Positions 60,081 through 64,000 of a stretch of DNA of 64,000 nucleotides are shown in pieces (position 1 is the first letter of the stretch; each line of letters starts with the position of its first letter). The notes under the pieces are model-generated. The model searched no databases. It saw only the letters and a list, made by a program, of their open reading frames with translations, and was not told where the DNA came from. This DNA comes from Mycolicibacter virginiensis (GTDB lineage: Bacteria > Actinomycetota > Actinomycetes > Mycobacteriales > Mycobacteriaceae), in NCBI RefSeq assembly GCF_022374935.2, contig NZ_CP092430.2, positions 62,001-126,000 of the forward strand, written 5' to 3'. Both the position numbers and the translations under genes were made by a program.

Positions 60081-61105
60081 ACATCACCAGAACCGCCCTC
60101 AAACTCGGCGCCGTCGGCTCGGTGCTGCTGCTCTTCACGGTCGGCCTCGTCGTGGTCTTCGGGCAGATCCGGTTCGACCGGACGGCCCGCTACTCCGCGG
60201 AATTCAGCAATGCCAGCGGCCTGCGTCAGGGGCAGTTCGTGCGTGCCTCCGGGGTGGAGATCGGCAAGGTCAAGAGGGTCCGACTGGTCGACGGCGGCCG
60301 TCGGGCGGTGGTGGACTTCGACGTCGACCAGTCACTGCCGCTGTTCCAGTCGACCACCGCGCAGATCCGCTACGACGACCTCATCGGCAACCGCTACCTG
60401 GAGCTCAAACGGGGCGAGGGTGAGGGCGCCGACCAGCGGTTGCCCATCGGCGGATTCATTCCTGCTTCCCGTACCGAGCCGGCGCTGGACCTGGACGCAT
60501 TGATCGGCGGTTTCAAGCCGGTGTTCCGGGCGCTGGACCCGGAGAAGATCAACACCATCGCGTCCACCATCGTCACGGTCTTCCAGGGCCAGGGCGGCAC
60601 CATCAACGACATTCTTCAGCAGACCGCTCAGCTGACAGCTCACATCGCCGACCGGGATGCGGCGATCGGCGAAGTCGTCAAGAACCTCAACGTCGTCCTG
60701 GACACCGCGGTTCGCCATCGCCAGACCTTCGATGAAACGGTCGACAACTTCGACAAACTGGTCAAGGGTCTGAACAGCCACGCCGACCCGCTGGCGAACG
60801 GCACCGCGGAGTTCGGTAACGCCGCCGGCAATCTGGCGGATCTGCTGGCCGACAACCGCACCCAGTTGCACAGCCTGTTCCCGGTCGCCGGTCCGGAGCC
60901 GCCGGACCGGCTCGCCGATGTCGACGAGCTGCTGCAGAAGATTCCGAGGGCGTTGAAGTTGATCGGGCGCACCGGGGTCTACGGTGACTTCTTCAACTTC
61001 TACCTCTGCGACGTGACTATCAAGCTTCCTGGATTGCAGCCGGGCGGGCCGGTGCGAAACGCTCGGTTGTGGCAGCAACCGACGGGGAGGTGCACGCCTC
61101 AGTGA
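60077..61105 (+). CDS. mce1B: Mce1B lipid-transfer protein
   Basis: A 342-residue Mce protein: N-terminal span (about 10-30), MCE domain (with VRASGVEIGKVKRV) and helical region with LYLELKRG-type strand (NRYLELKRGEGEGADQRLP). It lacks a proline tail. The ATG overlaps the mce1A stop (ATGA). It hetero-hexamerises with the other Mce1 proteins. Confidence 0.91.
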   Translation: MNITRTALKLGAVGSVLLLFTVGLVVVFGQIRFDRTARYSAEFSNASGLRQGQFVRASGVEIGKVKRVRLVDGGRRAVVDFDVDQSLPLFQSTTAQIRYDDLIGNRYLELKRGEGEGADQRLPIGGFIPASRTEPALDLDALIGGFKPVFRALDPEKINTIASTIVTVFQGQGGTINDILQQTAQLTAHIADRDAAIGEVVKNLNVVLDTAVRHRQTFDETVDNFDKLVKGLNSHADPLANGTAEFGNAAGNLADLLADNRTQLHSLFPVAGPEPPDRLADVDELLQKIPRALKLIGRTGVYGDFFNFYLCDVTIKLPGLQPGGPVRNARLWQQPTGRCTPQ

Positions 61106-62706
61106 GGACTCTGGAACCGCCCAACCGGGCACGGATCGGCATCATCGGTGTCGCCACAGTGGCGTTGGTAACCCTGGTGGGGCAGACCTTCACCACGGTG
61201 CCGATGCTCTTCGCCGAACCGAGTTACTTCGGACAGCTCTCCGATAGCGGCGGCCTGAACGCCGGCGACAAGGTGCGCATCTCCGGCGTGGACGTCGGCA
61301 AGGTACAAGATCTGTCGATCGAGGGCGACCACGTGCTGGTGAAGTTCTCGGTCGGTGCCAACCCGATCGGCAGCGACAGCCGGATCGGGGTCAAGACCGA
61401 CACCATCTTGGGCCGCAAGGTGCTGTCGATCGAGCCCAAGGGTGAGCGCCGCATAGCGCCGCAGGGTGTGCTGCCGTTGGGCCAGAGCACCACCCCCTAC
61501 CAGCTCTACGATGCGGTCTTCGACGCCACCAAGGCCGCCTCCGGCTGGGACATCGACACGGTCAAGAAGTCGTTGAAGGTGCTGTCGGAGACGGTCGATC
61601 AGACCTACCCGGACCTGAGCGACGCGCTCGACGGCGTCGCGAGGTTCTCCGACACCATCGGCAAACGTGACGACGAGATCACTCACCTGCTGGCACAGAC
61701 CAACCAGGTCGCGAGCGTTATCGGTGACCGCAGCAACCAGATCGACGCGCTGCTGCGCAATACTCAGACCCTCTCGGCAGCAGTGAACCAGCGCAGCCAG
61801 GCGATCTCGGCGTTGCTAGGCAACATCGCCTATTTCGGCGAACAGGTTCAGGGCCTGGTCCGCGACAATCCGGGTCTGGATCTGAACCACGTCTTCGAAG
61901 AGGCCTCCACCATCACCGACATGCTGGTGCGGCGCCAGGATGACCTGCGGGAGATGTTCACCATCCTGGGCAGGTACCTGACGATCGTGAACGAGGCGAT
62001 GGCATCGGGCCCCTACTTCAAGGTCTCGACGCTGAACCTGATCCCGTACTGGATCCTGCAGCCCTGGGTGGACGCGGCGTTCAAGAAGCGTGGCATCTCG
62101 CCCGAGGAATTCTGGCGCAACGCCGGCCTGCCGGAGTTCCGTTACCCCGACCCGAACGGAAATCGGTTCGCCAATGGTGCACCGCCGCCCGCTCCGCAGG
62201 TGCTTGAGGGCACCCCCGAGCACCCCGGGCCGGCCGTCGCGCCCGGTTCGCCGTGCTCGTACGCACCTGCCGCGGGCATGTTCCCGACTCCGGGCAACCC
62301 GCTGCCATGCGCCAACTTGGACCCGAACGACGGCCCGTTCGGACGGAGCGGACCGTACCCGGGGCCGACCGATGTGTTGGTCTCGCCGCCCAACCCGGAC
62401 GGCATCCCGTCGTCGCCGGGCATCTCGATCGCGGGTCGTCCGGGCGAGACGCCGCCGGTGGTGCCGGGCACGCCGGTTCCGATGCCCGACGCCAACCCGG
62501 GCGGGCGTTCGGAGCCGATGGGCCCGGTCGCCGGTCCGGCTCCCGCCAACCCGGGCGCGGCACCCCCACCGGCACCGCGGGCACCCGGTCCGCCTGTTCC
62601 GCCTGGACCCGGCAACCAGCTACCGGCACCGTTCATCACGCCTGGTGAAGGCGGCAACAGCCAGCCCGGTGGCGGCGGTGGCGCAAGAGGGAGTGAGCGT
62701 CCGTGA
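61102..62706 (+). CDS. mce1C: Mce1C lipid-transfer protein
   Basis: A 534-residue protein. The GTG at 61102 overlaps the mce1B stop (GTGA), so the in-frame extension upstream is not used. Span about residues 8-28, MCE domain (VRISGVDVGKVQDL), helical core to about 330, then a long Pro/Gly-rich tail (about 365-534), as is usual for Mce1C. The tail is disordered and probably reaches the cell wall. Confidence 0.91.
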   Translation: MRTLEPPNRARIGIIGVATVALVTLVGQTFTTVPMLFAEPSYFGQLSDSGGLNAGDKVRISGVDVGKVQDLSIEGDHVLVKFSVGANPIGSDSRIGVKTDTILGRKVLSIEPKGERRIAPQGVLPLGQSTTPYQLYDAVFDATKAASGWDIDTVKKSLKVLSETVDQTYPDLSDALDGVARFSDTIGKRDDEITHLLAQTNQVASVIGDRSNQIDALLRNTQTLSAAVNQRSQAISALLGNIAYFGEQVQGLVRDNPGLDLNHVFEEASTITDMLVRRQDDLREMFTILGRYLTIVNEAMASGPYFKVSTLNLIPYWILQPWVDAAFKKRGISPEEFWRNAGLPEFRYPDPNGNRFANGAPPPAPQVLEGTPEHPGPAVAPGSPCSYAPAAGMFPTPGNPLPCANLDPNDGPFGRSGPYPGPTDVLVSPPNPDGIPSSPGISIAGRPGETPPVVPGTPVPMPDANPGGRSEPMGPVAGPAPANPGAAPPPAPRAPGPPVPPGPGNQLPAPFITPGEGGNSQPGGGGGARGSERP

Positions 62707-64000
62707 GTACCGTCTTTGATGTTCGCAACCTGCGACTGCCGGAGCGATCGCGGACGACGGTGATCGTCGGGTCGCTGCTGTTGGCGCTGGCCCTCGTTGC
62801 CGGCTTCGGAGGAGTGCAGCTCTTTCGCAAGCTGAACAGCACCAGCCTCGTCGCCTACTTCCCACAGACCGACGCGCTGTACCCCGGTGACGCGGTGCAG
62901 ATCATGGGTGTCCGGGTGGGAGCGATCGACAAGATCGAGCCGGCCGGCGACAAGATGAAAGTCACCCTGCACTACAACAACAAGTACAAGGTGCCCGCCG
63001 ACGCCAAGGCGATCATCTTGAACCCGACTCTGGTCGCGTCGCGGACCATTCAGCTGGAGCCGCCGTACCGGGGCGGGCCGGTGCTGGCCGACAAGGCCGT
63101 GATCCCGGAGGAGCGTACCGAGGTCCCGGTGGAATGGGACACGCTGCGCAACGATGTCACCAACATCATCGACAAGCTGGGGCCGACGGCGGAGCAGCCC
63201 AAGGGCCCGATCGGTGACGCCATCGAATCCTTCGCCGACGGGCTGGCCGGCAAGGGCACGCAGCTCAACACCGCTTTCAACAGCCTGTCGGACGCGCTGA
63301 CCGCCCTGAACAAGGGCCGGGGTGATTTCTTCGCGGTGGTACGCAGCCTGTCGCTGTTCGTCAAGGCGCTGGACCACAACGACCAGCAGTTCGTCGCGCT
63401 GAACCATGATCTGGCCAAGTTCGCCAGCAACCTGAACAGCACCGACCAGGCACTGGCGACCGCCACCGACCAGTTCTACGCGACGATGACGATCGTCAAG
63501 GCGTTCCTCAACCAGAACGCAAAGCCATTGGTGCACAGCATCAACAACGTGGAACAGGTGACCACCGCCATCACGCAACCGGAAGCGCTGGATGGTTTCG
63601 AGACCGCGCTGCACATCCTGCCGAACGTGCTGGCTGGCGTGGACGAGATCTACCACCCGGCGCAGGGCATGGTGCTCAGCTACCCGGTTATCGCAAACTT
63701 CGCGAACCCGATGCAGTTCCTGTGTAGCGCGATTCAGGCCGGCAGCCGGCTGGGTTACCAGGACTCCGCGGAGCTGTGCGCGGAATACCTGGCGCCGATC
63801 GCCGACGCGATCAAGTTCAACTATCTGCCGTTCGGTATCAACATCTGGAACAGCGCGTTCACCACACCGAAGGAGATCGCCTACTCCGAGCCCCGGCTGC
63901 AGCCGCCGCCCGGATACAAGGACACCACTGTCCCGGGGATCTGGGTGCCCGACACCCCGTTCTCGCACCGCAACACCCAGCCGGGCTGGATCACCGCACC
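62703..64000 (+). CDS. mce1D: Mce1D lipid-transfer protein (3' end beyond window)
   Basis: The frame starts GTG at 62703 (overlapping the mce1C stop) and is open to the window end, 432 codons. It opens VSTVFDVRNLRLPERSRTTV, then a span (about 18-38), the MCE domain (VQIMGVRVGAIDKI) and the helical core (DALTALNKGRGDFFAVVRSL) with NPMQFLCSAIQAGS near the end. The frame should finish shortly after the window. Confidence 0.9.
   Translation, partial: MSTVFDVRNLRLPERSRTTVIVGSLLLALALVAGFGGVQLFRKLNSTSLVAYFPQTDALYPGDAVQIMGVRVGAIDKIEPAGDKMKVTLHYNNKYKVPADAKAIILNPTLVASRTIQLEPPYRGGPVLADKAVIPEERTEVPVEWDTLRNDVTNIIDKLGPTAEQPKGPIGDAIESFADGLAGKGTQLNTAFNSLSDALTALNKGRGDFFAVVRSLSLFVKALDHNDQQFVALNHDLAKFASNLNSTDQALATATDQFYATMTIVKAFLNQNAKPLVHSINNVEQVTTAITQPEALDGFETALHILPNVLAGVDEIYHPAQGMVLSYPVIANFANPMQFLCSAIQAGSRLGYQDSAELCAEYLAPIADAIKFNYLPFGINIWNSAFTTPKEIAYSEPRLQPPPGYKDTTVPGIWVPDTPFSHRNTQPGWITA

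Overview
The window is high-GC actinobacterial DNA from a mycobacterium: it carries an ESX (type VII secretion) gene, a mce operon, a 13E12-type HNH gene, mycobacterial P450s and many GTG starts. Gene order and several protein starts match what I remember of Mycobacterium tuberculosis, but with insertions and losses, so a non-tuberculous member (perhaps of the Mycolicibacter/terrae group) is likely. Locus-tag equivalences (Rv numbers) are from memory, not from a search.

Region 1 (1-9.7 kb) is the flank of an ESX-2 locus. The first bases encode the start of EccB2. A large Pro/Gly-rich ESX-associated protein (3600-6074), a partner (2644-3603) and a tandem family of small one-membrane-span, two-cysteine proteins (four intact copies and one decayed copy) follow on the minus strand. 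An accessory patch with a DUF4226-like protein, a cut-off lipoprotein gene, vapBC and a candidate glycine-rich toxin with a membrane immunity protein sits between eccB2 and this cluster.

Region 2 (9.7-22.5 kb) holds housekeeping-like enzymes (alpha/beta hydrolase, M19 dipeptidase, GNAT, nitronate monooxygenase), three paralogous secreted phosphodiesterase/phosphatase genes, and a divergent TetR and desaturase system (reductase plus acyl desaturase) with palindromic operators, laid out like Pseudomonas DesT-DesCB.

Region 3 (22.5-42 kb) follows the Rv0135c-Rv0161 order: TetR, CYP138, MsrA, Rv0138-Rv0142-like genes, TetR, methyltransferase, SDR, PtpB, a 47-residue protein, TetR and an FAD-linked oxidase. 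A five-gene operon (25.1-29.4 kb: VOC, enoyl-CoA hydratase, TetR, hydrolase, P450) is inserted after msrA and shares a divergent promoter region that holds a perfect KstR-type box. A 13E12/HNH gene and a hydrolase lie where PE genes are expected.

Region 4 (42-53.2 kb) is an apparently inserted catabolic island between the Rv0161-like and Rv0162c-like genes: its own TetR, an SMP-30 lactonase, two TesB-like thioesterases, a DUF427 protein, and a tightly coupled seven-gene operon ending in P450, alcohol dehydrogenase, HpcH-type aldolase, SDR and a Baeyer-Villiger monooxygenase. A 31-bp element with two conserved 11-bp arms is repeated in three of its divergent intergenic regions. This is my best candidate for an undescribed pathway, plausibly breakdown of a ketone through a lactone.

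Region 5 (53.2-64 kb) is Rv0162c-Rv0164-like genes followed directly by fadD5 and mce1 (yrbE1A, yrbE1B, mce1A-mce1D, the last cut by the window end). The repressor gene mce1R, expected before fadD5, is absent. No tRNA, rRNA, CRISPR array or complete insertion sequence was seen.
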